The position numbers and the translations under genes are program-made. The notes under the pieces were generated by a model that searched no databases, was not told the origin of the DNA, and saw nothing but the letters and a program-made list of their open reading frames with translations. Shown piece after piece: positions 8,166 through 20,200 of a DNA stretch of 64,000 nt. Source of the stretch: a virus. How positions within the stretch are numbered: position 1 is the stretch's first letter; the number at the start of each line of letters is the position of its first letter. The stretch covers positions 1 to 64,000 of IMG/VR virus record IMGVR_UViG_3300032224_001473; one strand, written 5' to 3'.

Positions 8166-11100
8166 ATGATACAAAAACACAGAATTTCAACTAATTTAGG
8201 GGTTGACCAAAAGATTACAGTTGAGTTAAAACAAGATTTTGACGTATTGGAGATTCTATCTCTAAAATTTTCTCAACAAGAAATCTATACATCAATATGT
8301 TCGGACTATGGGGTTGTTTGTGGTAGAGTTACCGCTAACAATGGTTTTGGACTTGGAAATGCTCGTGTTTCTATTTTCATACCTTTAGATACTGAAGATG
8401 AAGATAATCCTGTAATATCTAAACTATACCCATACAAAGAGGTTACAGATAAAGACGATTCTAATTATAGATATAATTTATTACCGTCAAGACAACAACA
8501 CGGAGGACATGCGGCAACGGGAACATTCTTTGATCAATCTGATATTTTAACAAGAGAAGAGGTTTTAGAGGTATATGAAAAATATTACAAATACACAGTA
8601 AAAACAAATAGTGCGGGTGATTTCATGATATGGGGAGTACCAGTAGGACCTCAAACAATTCACGTAGATGTTGACTTATCTGACATTGGTTGTTTCTCAT
8701 TAAGACCATATGATCTACAAAGATTAGGTATTGGTACTGATGGATTTAAAAACAAATATACATTTAAGTCATCTGAAGATTTGGATTCCTTACCACAAAT
8801 TGTGAGTTTTAATAAGATCATTGAGGTTTATCCATTTTGGGGGAACGAGGATTTATGTGAGATAGGTATCACAAGAAGTGATTTTGATTTATCAGATAAA
8901 GGAGTTAACATAAAACCAACCGCATATTTGATTGGAGGTGTTTACACAGACAATGGTAAAAATTCAATCAATAAGAATTGTACTCCTAAAGCCAAAATGG
9001 GAAGAAAGTGTGATCTGTCCGCAAAATCTGCAAATATTGAAGCCATTAGATTTTTACCAATTAAAGACGATGATAATAGACCTTATTTAGAGTATCTTCC
9101 AATTGATGAGGATATTCCTGATGACGGTGGTTTTGTTTTACCGTTAGAAATGAATATGGATTATGTTATTACTAATGAATTTGGTGAAAATGAATATACA
9201 AATGACCCAAATAAAGGTATTGCAACATCAGCATGTTATCGTTTTAGATTTAATTTAAACGATAAAGGAGTTGAACGAGCAAGAAACAACGCCGATTATT
9301 TAGTTCCTAACATTAGAGAATATGAAAATGATATTAATAGTTCATATTATTTTGGAACAGAATGGAGTGGATACCCACAAAATGCTGTTAGTGTGAATGG
9401 TAGTCACGGTATTTTATACAATGAAGGAGGTCAATTTTATCCAAGAGATTATTTTTATAGATTTAATTATAATAAAGTTTACACAGTATCTTCCTTACAA
9501 TCATCATATGTTAACAATGGAATATTTGGAAAAAATCAATATTTGGGGTTAAAAGAATTAGTCCCAAGTGAAGAAGAAGATTGTGCGGATAACTTAACAC
9601 CACCGGTAAATTTTGGGACTAAAAATTATACATTCACATTATTAATATCTGACGTTCTTTTATTTGCTGAACATTTAATAAATTTAGTAACATTAACATT
9701 TTTAAATGCATTAGTAAAATTACTTTTTACTATTGGTGATGCTGCGGATTTTAGACCGATACGAAGTTTAGCAAGAAGTATAAAACGTGCAGCATTTAGA
9801 GCGCAAGAAAATGCCCAAAGAAGACTCTACTTAATAAATTATCCTGAATGTGAAGAATGTAATGGTGATAATTCATTAGGTACAATTATAAATTCTGGAG
9901 GACAAGCGGGACAACGTTGTTCTATTGGTTCAGTTACAATTGAAGGTGATTATATAGAAAATAATAGAACATTAACGGTTAATACAATTTCATTTTTAGC
10001 AAGCACTGTGGGAAATTGTAGCGGACTTACAACAATTGATATTGTAACTTTTATTCAGACTCAAAATAATTATGTGATTTCTAGTAGTAATTACGGAGAT
10101 TTAAATTTAACAAATCAATTTAGCGGTACTCCATCATATGGTACAGATGGAATTACTATAACGGGGTACACAGATATTAAATTTCAAGACGATAGTGCAT
10201 TGTTTGGCGAACCTTTTTCATACACATTAACCTTAAGAAGTGCAACCGATACTGAATCTAGTAATACTATTACAACCATAAATTTAGAAGAAGGTTGTGA
10301 CATTTATGACACACCTTACGATGAATCATTAATTACATATTATTACATAGGTACGGGAAGAACAAAAGTTCCTTTTGTATCATTTATACCTGGTAGTGAT
10401 GTTACGGCAACAAATTTATCTGGAGATAATGGGTCAGGTTCTAATTACACATCAACGTTATCTGACGATATTTTTTATTATCCAAATGCGGGAGTACCAT
10501 TGGTATCTGTGTGGGAAGGAGAAACTCATGAACGATTAACACCAAGTGGCCAATCAGAATTTCAAAATGGAGTCTTTACGGTTGTACCAGGGGCACAAAC
10601 AACGGAAAGAATTTGGGAAATATTACGAGAATACAGAAGAAGAAAAAGAATAGGTAAATTATTTTGTGGAGGAATTGTTAACTACGGTTTTATAGATAAT
10701 TGGTTATCCGGTTCGTTATATTTTTTCCAATTCAAAGCTAAAAAAGTTAATAAAGGAATTGAGAGTGTTATAAAATATTGTAGAAATGTTGTAAGATTTG
10801 TTGAAGGTCCAAACAGATTTTATTACCGTTCAGCTTTTAGTAGTAGTAACGGAACAACATTTACAAGATCTAATGGTATACTTGGATTTCCAACAACAAT
10901 TGTTGATTTAGGACCAAGAGATGAATTTATTAAAGAAATTTGTATTGATAAAAATTTAGATCCTAACTGTTCAGTTTCACGTTCAATAGGTCCAACATCA
11001 TTTAAAAGTTTTGGTGAATTAATGGGATTAGCAATTAACTATAGAATGGATACTAGTAATAATTCTTTTGGAATTGATAATTTCTTTGATAATGCGGGAT

Positions 11101-11948
11101 TCACAGGTCAAAGTTTTAATAAGGTATTTGATGGAGATTTATTACAATTAATTTCAATTAATAATGAAGCAGGTATTGAAGAGTTTGATTTACAAAGTCC
11201 AAAATATATTGGTTATTCGTATCAAATTTTAGATCCTGATTTATATCCTAATGTGTTTAAAAAAGATGGATATTGGGGACCATTACCTGTAACGTTGGAA
11301 TTAGACGAAGACGGTGAAAGAGTAAGGTTATGTTTAAATGAACCGGGGAGATTAACTGAATCATCACAAAAAGTTCCGTTTTATTTATGGGATAAAAAAG
11401 GAACTGGATTTGGCGGAACAAGTGAAGCAACATCCGACGATCAATCATGGGATTATAGTTCGGTACAACTACAACCATTACAAGGTATGACTTATGGTTA
11501 CACATTAACAGGTGGGACAAACGATTCGTCAGACCAATATCTTTTATTACCAATAACAAATACATTTGGTGGTTTAGTTATAAGTGGAATGAACTTAACT
11601 AACGAAATTGAATTTGATGTTGTATATTCAGGAACATCCACAGGATATATACAATACAATTCTGAATATCCAGGTTATACGGTTCTACGAGTTACAGGTG
11701 GAACTATCAACGACCCAACTAGTGGTACGTTATATATTCGTTATGGATCCGCAGGAACTTGGCAAGTGATACCTTGGAATACAGGAGTTGATTTTATATT
11801 ACCACAAAGACAAGATTATTATAGTGGTACAAAACAAATTCTCTCAACACCATACCAATTTTATTTTGGACTGAAAGCCGGCAAAACAGGGCTTGATAAG
11901 TTTATTGACCTATTTGGTCCTAAAGGAGCATTCCCATCAGCTGAATAA
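8166..11948 (+). CDS. large baseplate/virion structural protein (candidate gp7 position)
   Basis: This 1260-residue protein follows gp6-like directly and occupies the place T4 gives to the large wedge protein gp7 (about 1030 residues). Sequence similarity to gp7 is not evident to me, so this is a positional guess. Near the N-terminus, GRVTANNGFGLGNARVSIFIPL and, after an insertion, YTVKTNSAGDFMIWGVPVGPQTIHVDVDLS look like the two halves of a carboxypeptidase-regulatory-like beta sandwich, common in virion proteins. Around residues 485-560 there is a hydrophobic stretch (TFTLLISDVLLFAEHLINLVTLTFLNALVKLLF) followed by a basic helix (RPIRSLARSIKRAAFRA). The rest is Thr/Ser/Gly-rich beta structure. 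The stop overlaps the next start (TAATG). Confidence 0.75.
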   Translation: MIQKHRISTNLGVDQKITVELKQDFDVLEILSLKFSQQEIYTSICSDYGVVCGRVTANNGFGLGNARVSIFIPLDTEDEDNPVISKLYPYKEVTDKDDSNYRYNLLPSRQQHGGHAATGTFFDQSDILTREEVLEVYEKYYKYTVKTNSAGDFMIWGVPVGPQTIHVDVDLSDIGCFSLRPYDLQRLGIGTDGFKNKYTFKSSEDLDSLPQIVSFNKIIEVYPFWGNEDLCEIGITRSDFDLSDKGVNIKPTAYLIGGVYTDNGKNSINKNCTPKAKMGRKCDLSAKSANIEAIRFLPIKDDDNRPYLEYLPIDEDIPDDGGFVLPLEMNMDYVITNEFGENEYTNDPNKGIATSACYRFRFNLNDKGVERARNNADYLVPNIREYENDINSSYYFGTEWSGYPQNAVSVNGSHGILYNEGGQFYPRDYFYRFNYNKVYTVSSLQSSYVNNGIFGKNQYLGLKELVPSEEEDCADNLTPPVNFGTKNYTFTLLISDVLLFAEHLINLVTLTFLNALVKLLFTIGDAADFRPIRSLARSIKRAAFRAQENAQRRLYLINYPECEECNGDNSLGTIINSGGQAGQRCSIGSVTIEGDYIENNRTLTVNTISFLASTVGNCSGLTTIDIVTFIQTQNNYVISSSNYGDLNLTNQFSGTPSYGTDGITITGYTDIKFQDDSALFGEPFSYTLTLRSATDTESSNTITTINLEEGCDIYDTPYDESLITYYYIGTGRTKVPFVSFIPGSDVTATNLSGDNGSGSNYTSTLSDDIFYYPNAGVPLVSVWEGETHERLTPSGQSEFQNGVFTVVPGAQTTERIWEILREYRRRKRIGKLFCGGIVNYGFIDNWLSGSLYFFQFKAKKVNKGIESVIKYCRNVVRFVEGPNRFYYRSAFSSSNGTTFTRSNGILGFPTTIVDLGPRDEFIKEICIDKNLDPNCSVSRSIGPTSFKSFGELMGLAINYRMDTSNNSFGIDNFFDNAGFTGQSFNKVFDGDLLQLISINNEAGIEEFDLQSPKYIGYSYQILDPDLYPNVFKKDGYWGPLPVTLELDEDGERVRLCLNEPGRLTESSQKVPFYLWDKKGTGFGGTSEATSDDQSWDYSSVQLQPLQGMTYGYTLTGGTNDSSDQYLLLPITNTFGGLVISGMNLTNEIEFDVVYSGTSTGYIQYNSEYPGYTVLRVTGGTINDPTSGTLYIRYGSAGTWQVIPWNTGVDFILPQRQDYYSGTKQILSTPYQFYFGLKAGKTGLDKFIDLFGPKGAFPSAE

Positions 11949-13846
11949 TGGAAAAGAAAGAAATATTATTACCAACCAAAAGGTACTTTAAGGCAGAAGA
12001 ACAAGATTTAAATCTTAGCGTTAAGTTAGAAAATGATGAAACATTGTTAAGACAAGGTGATAAAGATATTGTTTTAAATTTAGCTGATTTATTTAATGAA
12101 GAAAGAAATAAATCTATTAACTATAAAATTTACGGTAAAATAAAAATGGTATTTAGGAACATGTATTCAGGTTATACTCAATACCAACCATTATTAAGGA
12201 ACCTTTATTTATCAGGTGATGGTACAGGAAGTGATATTGGATTTGTACCATATAATGAATTTGCGTTTTTAAGAAATGATGTTGTAAGAGAAAAGACAAC
12301 ACCAAAATCAGGATCAACACTTGGATATCAAACTTCAGCACCGAGTATTACTTTAGATACGGGAACGCCGGTGGGTAGATACACGGGCCACACAACTATG
12401 TCATCGTTAGATGCACCATATAAAAATTGGAATTTGTATTTGAGTTATGTTGATTCACACGATACAGGATTCACAATGAATTATACATTATCTGGAGACA
12501 CAAATGGAGATAAGACATATTCATTTAAATCTAAAGATGGTATACCATTTAGGGTTGAATCAAATGATAATTATTATACATTAACATCACCTGTTGAACA
12601 TGGGATTTTACAAGGAGAACATATAATATTATCTGGATCAACAATGTTAAGTGGGTTGTCAATAAATAATAAAATTTTTTACGTTGATAGTGTCGGAAAT
12701 GAAATTTATAATTCAGAAAAATACGTAATAAATTTATTAAAAAGTGAACTTACTTTCGGTCATACATTAAGTGGAGTTACTTTTGTTTTGGGTAAAAGAT
12801 GTATTGACGTAAATGATATAACAGGAACAACATCAACATATTACGTACATAAACATAAAACATTAACAACAATAGATGACTACATTTTAGATAAAGTTGG
12901 TTTTGAAAATTCAATATGGGAAGACGAAAGAAAAATATTATTTGAAAATACATTACAAGAGAATGATGTTTTAGTGGAAAGAAACAGACAAGAGGCTTTG
13001 TTATTTGATTTTAAAAATACATTTTCATTATCAGGTATAACAAATAATTTAGGTTACACACCAACTGAGGTTTACGTCACAACAATTTTTAAAAATAGTA
13101 ATGGATTATTTGATTACCCACCAAAAGTAGGATTTAAATTTAATTTTCATGGATCGGAATCACCAACAGGTGAAAAAATAGGTTGGATTGATAATCAATT
13201 TAGTGGAACAACATCAGTTGAAAAGGCAATGAGTGGATTAACACAAACATTTAATGGTAAAAAAGTAACAATATTAGGTAATACATACAATTATACGGGT
13301 ACAACATTTACGGGCGGAACATCAATACCTTTAAACACAACCGGTATTACTGGTGCATTTGTTGAATATAATGAAAAAGAATTAAAGGAAAGAATTATAA
13401 GTGAAACATATCATAAGTTTTCACATTTAAAAATTGTAGGAGGAGTTCAAATATTTGATCATTATCAAGATCAATCAAGTTTTTATTCAGGTGCAACAAC
13501 AGGTAATACGGTCGGTTATTACTATCAACCACATTATAGAGTTAAACTAAGGGAATTATCACCATATATTGAAACATCAAAACTTGATGTAACGCAACCA
13601 AATACATTAGTTGATTTACCTGAAAACGCAATATACGACGAAAAAGAAAAACTTTGGAAATGGAGAGATCTTTATGATCACGGGTTTATTGATCAAGAAG
13701 GAAACGGAACAAATTTTCCATTTATAAATAATACACATTACGTAATTAAAAACATTAATTTTTATTTAAGAAATGAAAAATCTTATACAAATAAAAAAGA
13801 TAATTTAAATGGATTTAATAACTATAAAAATAAAACTAACTGTTAA
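11948..13846 (+). CDS. virion structural protein, probably baseplate or tail
   Basis: I do not recognise this 632-residue protein. It is a soluble, beta-rich, Thr/Ser/Gly/Asn-rich sequence with repeated SGTTS and SGATTG-like turns, a composition it shares with its neighbours from 8.2 to 26.9 kb. It starts KEILLPTKRYFKAEEQDLNLSVKL and has a basic Lys/Asn-rich end (NKKDNLNGFNNYKNKTNC). Coupled starts and stops on both sides (TAATG at 11948 and 13846) put it in one translation unit with the flanking proteins, so it is very likely a stoichiometric tail component. Position alone would suggest a gp8-like wedge role, but T4 gp8 is half this length. Confidence 0.7.
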   Translation: MEKKEILLPTKRYFKAEEQDLNLSVKLENDETLLRQGDKDIVLNLADLFNEERNKSINYKIYGKIKMVFRNMYSGYTQYQPLLRNLYLSGDGTGSDIGFVPYNEFAFLRNDVVREKTTPKSGSTLGYQTSAPSITLDTGTPVGRYTGHTTMSSLDAPYKNWNLYLSYVDSHDTGFTMNYTLSGDTNGDKTYSFKSKDGIPFRVESNDNYYTLTSPVEHGILQGEHIILSGSTMLSGLSINNKIFYVDSVGNEIYNSEKYVINLLKSELTFGHTLSGVTFVLGKRCIDVNDITGTTSTYYVHKHKTLTTIDDYILDKVGFENSIWEDERKILFENTLQENDVLVERNRQEALLFDFKNTFSLSGITNNLGYTPTEVYVTTIFKNSNGLFDYPPKVGFKFNFHGSESPTGEKIGWIDNQFSGTTSVEKAMSGLTQTFNGKKVTILGNTYNYTGTTFTGGTSIPLNTTGITGAFVEYNEKELKERIISETYHKFSHLKIVGGVQIFDHYQDQSSFYSGATTGNTVGYYYQPHYRVKLRELSPYIETSKLDVTQPNTLVDLPENAIYDEKEKLWKWRDLYDHGFIDQEGNGTNFPFINNTHYVIKNINFYLRNEKSYTNKKDNLNGFNNYKNKTNC

Positions 13847-14892
13847 TGGAAATATTAAAAAACAATACCAATTTAAATATTGTTATTAACACAGAACAAA
13901 ATTTTAGAACTGACCTAGGTTGGGAAGAAAATTTAGTTGAATTTGAAAAAGAAGTTTTGGAAGATATTATTAATCCAGCCAAAAATTATGAAACAGTTAG
14001 ATATATCCATAAACCATATACTAGTAGTTTAGGTTTATTACAATCTGACATATGGTTTAAATTTTATTTTAGAACAAGTGGAAATACAACAAATTATGTT
14101 TTAGATTATAACCCAATTGGAATCACAACAAGAGAAAATGAATTAATGTTAAAACAATCTACGGAAAGTTTTTTCAGATTAGAATTTTTTAAAACACCGG
14201 GAGTAATTTCAAATACGGGAACAACATTAACATGTGAACCACCAACAAGACAAAATAGGAGACTTGTTAATAGTAGAAATCTTTCTTTACCGTTAGGTGA
14301 AAAGTTTTTCTATACTACCAAAAATTCAGGTTATTATATTCATGTACCTGTTTTTACGGGATCAAATTATAGAAATAAAGAAAATATGTATTTGTTTTGG
14401 TTTGATGATGAAAGTACATTAACAGATACAAACTTAAGTGGAACAACAACATTGGATAAATATGTATTTGGAACGGGATCAACAATACAAACTATTTTAT
14501 TTACTAATGAGAACAATAACATAACACAAGTAAACATACCAACGAGTGGAACAACATTAGTTGGATGGGTGGGACAAACATTTACAATTTCAAATCAAAT
14601 AACATATTATAGAAATTTTTATCACGGAAAAAATACATTTTTTATGACAGGTAAATTTTTTAATGGTAAAGACGGTAGTATTGTAGATTTTACAAATCAA
14701 GCTTTCAGTACGTCACATGTTATTACGGAAGAAAAAGATATGTACTATCAAGTAGATTTTGATCATTACGAAAGAACATATCAAGTATATAAATATAGTG
14801 GAACTACGGCGGGTAGTGTGGTTGGAAAAAGTACTACGGGACATACAACCGATGTTGAATTTTTTGAAAAAGGAGGAGGAACAATAATTTAA
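13846..14892 (+). CDS. virion structural protein, probably baseplate or tail
   Basis: This 348-residue protein is unrecognised. It is soluble with no membrane segment. The N-terminal 80 residues are mixed (LNIVINTEQNFRTDLGWEENLVEFEKEVLEDIINPAKNYETVRYIHKPYTS) and could be an assembly domain. The rest is beta-rich with frequent SGTT turns and a C-terminal Gly stretch (EKGGGTII). Its start is coupled to the preceding gene (TAATG) and it ends 2 nt before the next start, so it belongs to the same tail operon. Confidence 0.68.
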   Translation: MEILKNNTNLNIVINTEQNFRTDLGWEENLVEFEKEVLEDIINPAKNYETVRYIHKPYTSSLGLLQSDIWFKFYFRTSGNTTNYVLDYNPIGITTRENELMLKQSTESFFRLEFFKTPGVISNTGTTLTCEPPTRQNRRLVNSRNLSLPLGEKFFYTTKNSGYYIHVPVFTGSNYRNKENMYLFWFDDESTLTDTNLSGTTTLDKYVFGTGSTIQTILFTNENNNITQVNIPTSGTTLVGWVGQTFTISNQITYYRNFYHGKNTFFMTGKFFNGKDGSIVDFTNQAFSTSHVITEEKDMYYQVDFDHYERTYQVYKYSGTTAGSVVGKSTTGHTTDVEFFEKGGGTII

Positions 14893-14894
14893 AA

Positions 14895-16343
14895 ATGAAA
14901 AGAAACGAATATACATTATTAAAAAGACAAATACCTGATGTGAATTTACATTCATTAACGGGACAATATTGGTTTGATTTTACAAATGCTTGGGTACCAT
15001 GGAATAGTGGTTCGGGTATGATACCCGAAACAGGTAGTTTAGTACGTGATATTAGATGGTACACGGGTATAACGTATGATGAAGATATTGTTTTATTTCA
15101 CAGTGGTAGTACGTATAATTCTTTAACAGGATCAAATATTAATAACATACCATCTACAACCAGTTCTTTTTGGGAACCTATAGAACAAAGAGCAATTAAT
15201 AATGAACAAGGAAAATATTATAAATGGAATGGTAATTCGTGGGGTCCATATGTAGGACCATTAGGTTATGATCAAGTAATTCCAATTGTACTTGAAGCAA
15301 ACGCCGATGAAATGGGTGTGATGTCTTCTTTTGATGGTAATATGGAACAAGTAGAACAATTAGTAAATTTCACATATAAAGTATCGGGATCAGTTGTAAC
15401 AATTTACGGGACGACAAACCCCGATAAATTAAGAAAAATAGTTGATCAAGATTTTACGGTTGATTGGGGTGTTAAACAAAATTTAACTGGATCAATAATT
15501 ACTGGATCACTACAAATTAATAAAGGGACTTTATATACTAATTTACCAACGGCGTCATTTAATTACACACCATATACATCGTCAAATACAGGTTTATATG
15601 TAGAGACATATACAGGATCAAGAATTAGTAGTTTTGATGTTTCGGTTTATTTAAACTCACCATGGTCAAAACAAAAAATGACAAAAACGATAACATTATT
15701 TAATACAGGTTCAATCACCGATAATGTTAATATATTAGGTACATGTACTGGTTTCACAACACCAAGTGGGTCTTTTTTAAATTATCTAAACGATTACGAA
15801 TATTCTAATACAGGTTATACCGCAACACCATCAAAGTCATTTAAATTTATGGCAATAGGTATTAGTAAAATAGGTGAATTAAGAAAATACGGTGAAAGTA
15901 CCGTAAGTACATCATCTTACACAACGGGTTCATTTTCAGGTTCATTATACTCGGGGTACACTTTACCTAATGACAGTGGAAGTTTATATTATATGGATTT
16001 AGCGGATGGGTACACGATGATCACGGGTAGTGTATCAAACTATAGATTTGGACCAACTAGCGGTTATACATATGAAATATCAGGAAATACGATTAACACA
16101 GTACCGTATCTAACAACAAGTGGAAACACTACTCAATATGCTACGGAGTATGTGATAAATCATATGTTAACAAGAAACGAACATTTCATCGGATTTATTG
16201 ATGACCCAACTGTTTATTCTGACATTTTTGTTGAAAGAGGACGACAAGGAGTGATGGAACCAAATCTAAGATTAGGGGAGATTGATAATATGAGTGAGTT
16301 AGAAGTTTATGGAAATGGATATTTTAAGGTGAGAAAACAATAA
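14895..16343 (+). CDS. virion structural protein, probably baseplate or tail
   Basis: This 482-residue protein is unrecognised, soluble and rich in Thr, Ser, Gly and Tyr (YTGSRISSFDVSVYLNSPWS, TSSYTTGSFSGSLYSGYTLP), in the manner of beta-structured tail proteins. The C-terminal 70 residues differ, being more charged and predicted globular (ATEYVINHMLTRNEHFIGFIDDPTVYSDIFVERGRQGVMEPNLRLGEIDNMSELEVYGNGYF). That tail could be the docking part that anchors it in the baseplate. It is the last gene before a TATTTATA box at 16350, so a new transcript may begin after it. Confidence 0.7.
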   Translation: MKRNEYTLLKRQIPDVNLHSLTGQYWFDFTNAWVPWNSGSGMIPETGSLVRDIRWYTGITYDEDIVLFHSGSTYNSLTGSNINNIPSTTSSFWEPIEQRAINNEQGKYYKWNGNSWGPYVGPLGYDQVIPIVLEANADEMGVMSSFDGNMEQVEQLVNFTYKVSGSVVTIYGTTNPDKLRKIVDQDFTVDWGVKQNLTGSIITGSLQINKGTLYTNLPTASFNYTPYTSSNTGLYVETYTGSRISSFDVSVYLNSPWSKQKMTKTITLFNTGSITDNVNILGTCTGFTTPSGSFLNYLNDYEYSNTGYTATPSKSFKFMAIGISKIGELRKYGESTVSTSSYTTGSFSGSLYSGYTLPNDSGSLYYMDLADGYTMITGSVSNYRFGPTSGYTYEISGNTINTVPYLTTSGNTTQYATEYVINHMLTRNEHFIGFIDDPTVYSDIFVERGRQGVMEPNLRLGEIDNMSELEVYGNGYFKVRKQ

Positions 16344-16349
16344 AAATTA

Positions 16350-16357
16350 TATTTATA
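16350..16357 (+). promoter_or_regulatory. TATTTATA box
   Basis: Exact TATTTATA in the 24-nt gap between two structural genes, 10 nt before the ATG at 16368. Confidence 0.45.
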
Positions 16358-16367
16358 ATAAAAGTTT

Positions 16368-17288
16368 ATGGCAATAGGATCATACGGAATAGTTAGACCA
16401 GCAGATGTATCACCAGATGATGTAGAAATTCTATATCATTATATGGCGGATAGAGTGGCTACGACAGCGGTTACGTTAAAAAAATTAACAGCAAATCAGG
16501 TTTTAACCCCTATTTTTCATACAGGAACAACAACCAGTGACACGGCGGCCGTTGGTACTGAAATATTAGGTGGACTTTATAATTTAAAAATAAATGCGGC
16601 AGATTTCACAGAATTAGGAATTTATACACTTTATATTAGACCAAAACAAATAAGAACAACTGTTATGGATTGTGGAATCTTAGCGTCCCTACCTTCGGTT
16701 AGAGGAGTTGTAATAGATTTATCAAATGTTCCATCTGCGGATAGAAACAAGTTTACCCCACAAGGTTTAGTTGGTTATAGAATTGAATATATCAATCCAA
16801 ACGATAATAAGAAATTACCTAACTTTTATAAGATAGTAACATCTTCTTTCTATTGTACACCTGTAACTGCAAACTTAAACACAACAACACAAAAATCAGT
16901 AAGATATCAATATAGTGAAGGTGCAACAAACTTCATGTTTTTGACGGTAACACCTTCATCGGCACCATCAAACAAACCGAATACGGTTCCTTTTATTGGA
17001 AGTCCAGGTCAAAAGATAATCTTATCAAATACATATTTCAATCCAACAACAATTGAAATTGATATGGTTGAACATGACGCTTCAACACTTGCAAATGCTC
17101 TTTACGGTAATCAAACTAAGGCGGTTACTCCGGGTATTTACACAATCTACGATAAAGATAATAACATATACAGACAATATAACTTATTTGAGATTAAGGA
17201 CGACTTTAACGAAACTCTTTATGAGGTTAGAGAAAAACGTACCGATATTGATGAAACTTTAAACTTTGATACAATTACAAATATCTAA
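16368..17288 (+). CDS. virion structural protein
   Basis: This 306-residue protein is unrecognised. It starts [29 protein letters not shown] and has a beta-rich N-terminal domain (about 1-120) with [26 protein letters not shown], which looks like an immunoglobulin-like sandwich. A second domain includes [24 protein letters not shown], and the end is charged ([17 protein letters not shown]). Codon and amino-acid use match the surrounding tail genes. Its stop overlaps the start of the 1700-residue protein (TAATG), so the two products probably act together, for example as a connector for the long adhesin. Confidence 0.7.
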   Translation: MAIGSYGIVRPADVSPDDVEILYHYMADRVATTAVTLKKLTANQVLTPIFHTGTTTSDTAAVGTEILGGLYNLKINAADFTELGIYTLYIRPKQIRTTVMDCGILASLPSVRGVVIDLSNVPSADRNKFTPQGLVGYRIEYINPNDNKKLPNFYKIVTSSFYCTPVTANLNTTTQKSVRYQYSEGATNFMFLTVTPSSAPSNKPNTVPFIGSPGQKIILSNTYFNPTTIEIDMVEHDASTLANALYGNQTKAVTPGIYTIYDKDNNIYRQYNLFEIKDDFNETLYEVREKRTDIDETLNFDTITNI

Positions 17289-20200
17289 TGGCAAAATATA
17301 AAGTTCCAAGTCAAGCTGCAAGTGGTGCTGATACATTCAGCGACAATCTAGTAGGTAATCAGATTACCACAGGTACCGGTCAATTGACTAATACGAACTT
17401 TGCATTAGATAGTGAGGTAATACAAAGAGACACAAAGAATTTTAAAACAAATCCATTTTCAAACTTTTTAACTTTAGATGATCTAAAAATTGAAACAGAT
17501 ACTTTATCTACAGATGAGATCGCTAAAAGAAAAAAGGAAATTAAATTTAAAGGTTCTAAAAGTGATGCAGGTAAATCTTTATTCGGATCTTTAAAAAGTA
17601 GATTAGGTGTTGCAACACAAAATATTGTTCGTAATTTTCCAGCGGGTATTTTAATTGACTCAGCGAGTTTAATTAGTGCTAGTGGATTAACCGCAACAAA
17701 TATAACTTATAATATCCAAAACAATACCACTCAATTTGATATTGAATATAGTATGTTGTATAATCCATTTTCGGTTATAACAACAACACCAAAAAGTAAG
17801 GACAATAAATCTTCATATAATCCAATAAGAGATTTTTATAATTCATTTAAAAAATATGTCATTACTGTTAGTGGTAAAACATACGTTATAACATCATATA
17901 CTGAACCAAATAGTAAAAATGTAATTAAATTAAAAGTAAAAGGAAAACCATTTGGAACTTCAACTGAATATACTGAAGATATTTTAATTAGACCAAATGA
18001 TGGTATAGTTGAGGAGTTTTTTAAAGGTTTAGATGATTTAGAGGAAAGTCTTTTAAATAGAGAAACTTCACCAATATACACAGCAAGTTTTAAGGTTCCT
18101 AGAGATAGCTTTGATCAAACAAAAACGGAATTAGTATCGGTAAACTATACGTGGCCTTTATCTGAAAAAGATAGTTGGAATATTAAAATAACAGGATTAG
18201 AGTATGAAGATTATTTAAGAAAATTAAGAAATATTTCAGATGAGATTGACGATTATAAATCTAATTTATTTCTAAGATTTTTAACGTCACCACAATTGTT
18301 TGAATTTGATTCTCCAAATAAAAAGGCGGAATCAATATTTCAACTTTACGGTCAATCATTTGATAACGTAAAAAAATATATTGACAACATTGCTTACATG
18401 AGAAATGTAAGTTATGATGGAATCAATAACGTACCTGATGTGTTATTAAAAAACTTAGCGAACACTTTAGGTTTAGATACGGTTAATTTAATTGATGAAA
18501 AAGGTTTAGATGAATTACTATACACTAAAACATCACAACAATATTCAGGTTTAGTATCGGGTACATCTTTATTGGATGCTGAGTTTGAATTTTATAGAAG
18601 ATTATTAGTAAACTTAGCGTACATTTATAAATCAAAAGGTACAAGACAATCATTAGAATTTTTCCTAAGATTCTTGGGGGCTCCTGAACCAATGATTAAA
18701 ATTAATCAATACGTTTATAAAGTAACGTCATATCCTAAATCATTTGATCTTGAGTTGGACGTATATAAGGCAACAACGGGTAAAAACATTATAAAAACTG
18801 CGGTATTTTTACCAACCGGAGGAACAATAGATAAAGTGGTATATTCGGGATATTCATACTACATAAAATCAACAACTGGTTATACATCCTTAAATATGGA
18901 TGGTTATCCTGTTAATTTAATTACATTACAACCAAAATCTATAACAGGTTCTACTGATTTATTTTTTCAAAAAGGATCGGGTTGGTACGATAATACTGCT
19001 ACTCATAAATCACCATTAGTTTTAGATAAAGATTTATCTAATGGAACCACTATAAATGGTGAGTTTGTGTTAACAGGTAGAACAAAAACTATTATTACTA
19101 AAGACAGTCCACGTACATATGGTGAAGATTATTTTAATGTATATAGAACATTACCCGGATTAGATACTGGTTACGGATTAGAAACGGTTATTGATAATAA
19201 TCAAACAGAATTAATTGGTGATGAATCTCATTTAATTTTAAACAGAAAAAATATTGAAGTTTATTTGTCGTCAGCACAAGCAGTTGATTATGACATTTAT
19301 CGTAGATCTAGAGATTTACCAACAACATTCGGTACAAATAGCTTAGAACCACAAACGGGTGTTACTTTCGCTGAATATGTTGATTTAATGATACACCAAC
19401 AAATTAAAAATTCTAATTTAATAAAATATAAAAAGAATTATATTACATTAGAAGACATATACCAAGATTATATTTCACGTACAGAATTTGTTCCATATAC
19501 TTTCCCTGACATTAATTTATTTATTGAGAAAATGAGTCCATATTGGACAAGTGTAATTGATCAAATTATTCCGTCAACAACATTATGGACAGGTGGTAAT
19601 TTAATTAGTAATAATATTTTTGGTAGACCAAAGTATCAATATAAATACGGATGTCAACCAATTGAGATAATTGATAATTTATATCCAGCGAAAAATGGAT
19701 ATGATAGATATTTTATGGATATCGTTGATGAATATGATAACGATATATTCAGCGAGGTTAATTCAATCGGAGAATATAAATACGATGGTCGAATCTATAT
19801 ATTTCCAACTTTTGAAATAGATGGGGTCACATATTCAGGAACAACCGGTAATACAACATCAATTACAAGCATTACTGGATTAACATATGTTTTATTATCA
19901 GGTATAACAAACACCACAAATAGTGCTAAATTATATGAACCTGATGGTAGTGGAAATGCTTATGCAATGACTAGTGGTACTAAAAATACTATTAATCCTA
20001 ATTATGATAAAATAGAAGAACTATGGCAAACGGCCATTTTAAACACTATTGAATATATAAATAATTGTACCAATTGTCCTTATTCTGGTCTTACGGTTGA
20101 CAATTTAGGTTATATAAGTTCATATGATCCATTTCTTAACGCTCCAGGTGAAAAAGCCACACCAAAAATTAGAAAAAAATTATTAACAGGTAAAATTTTT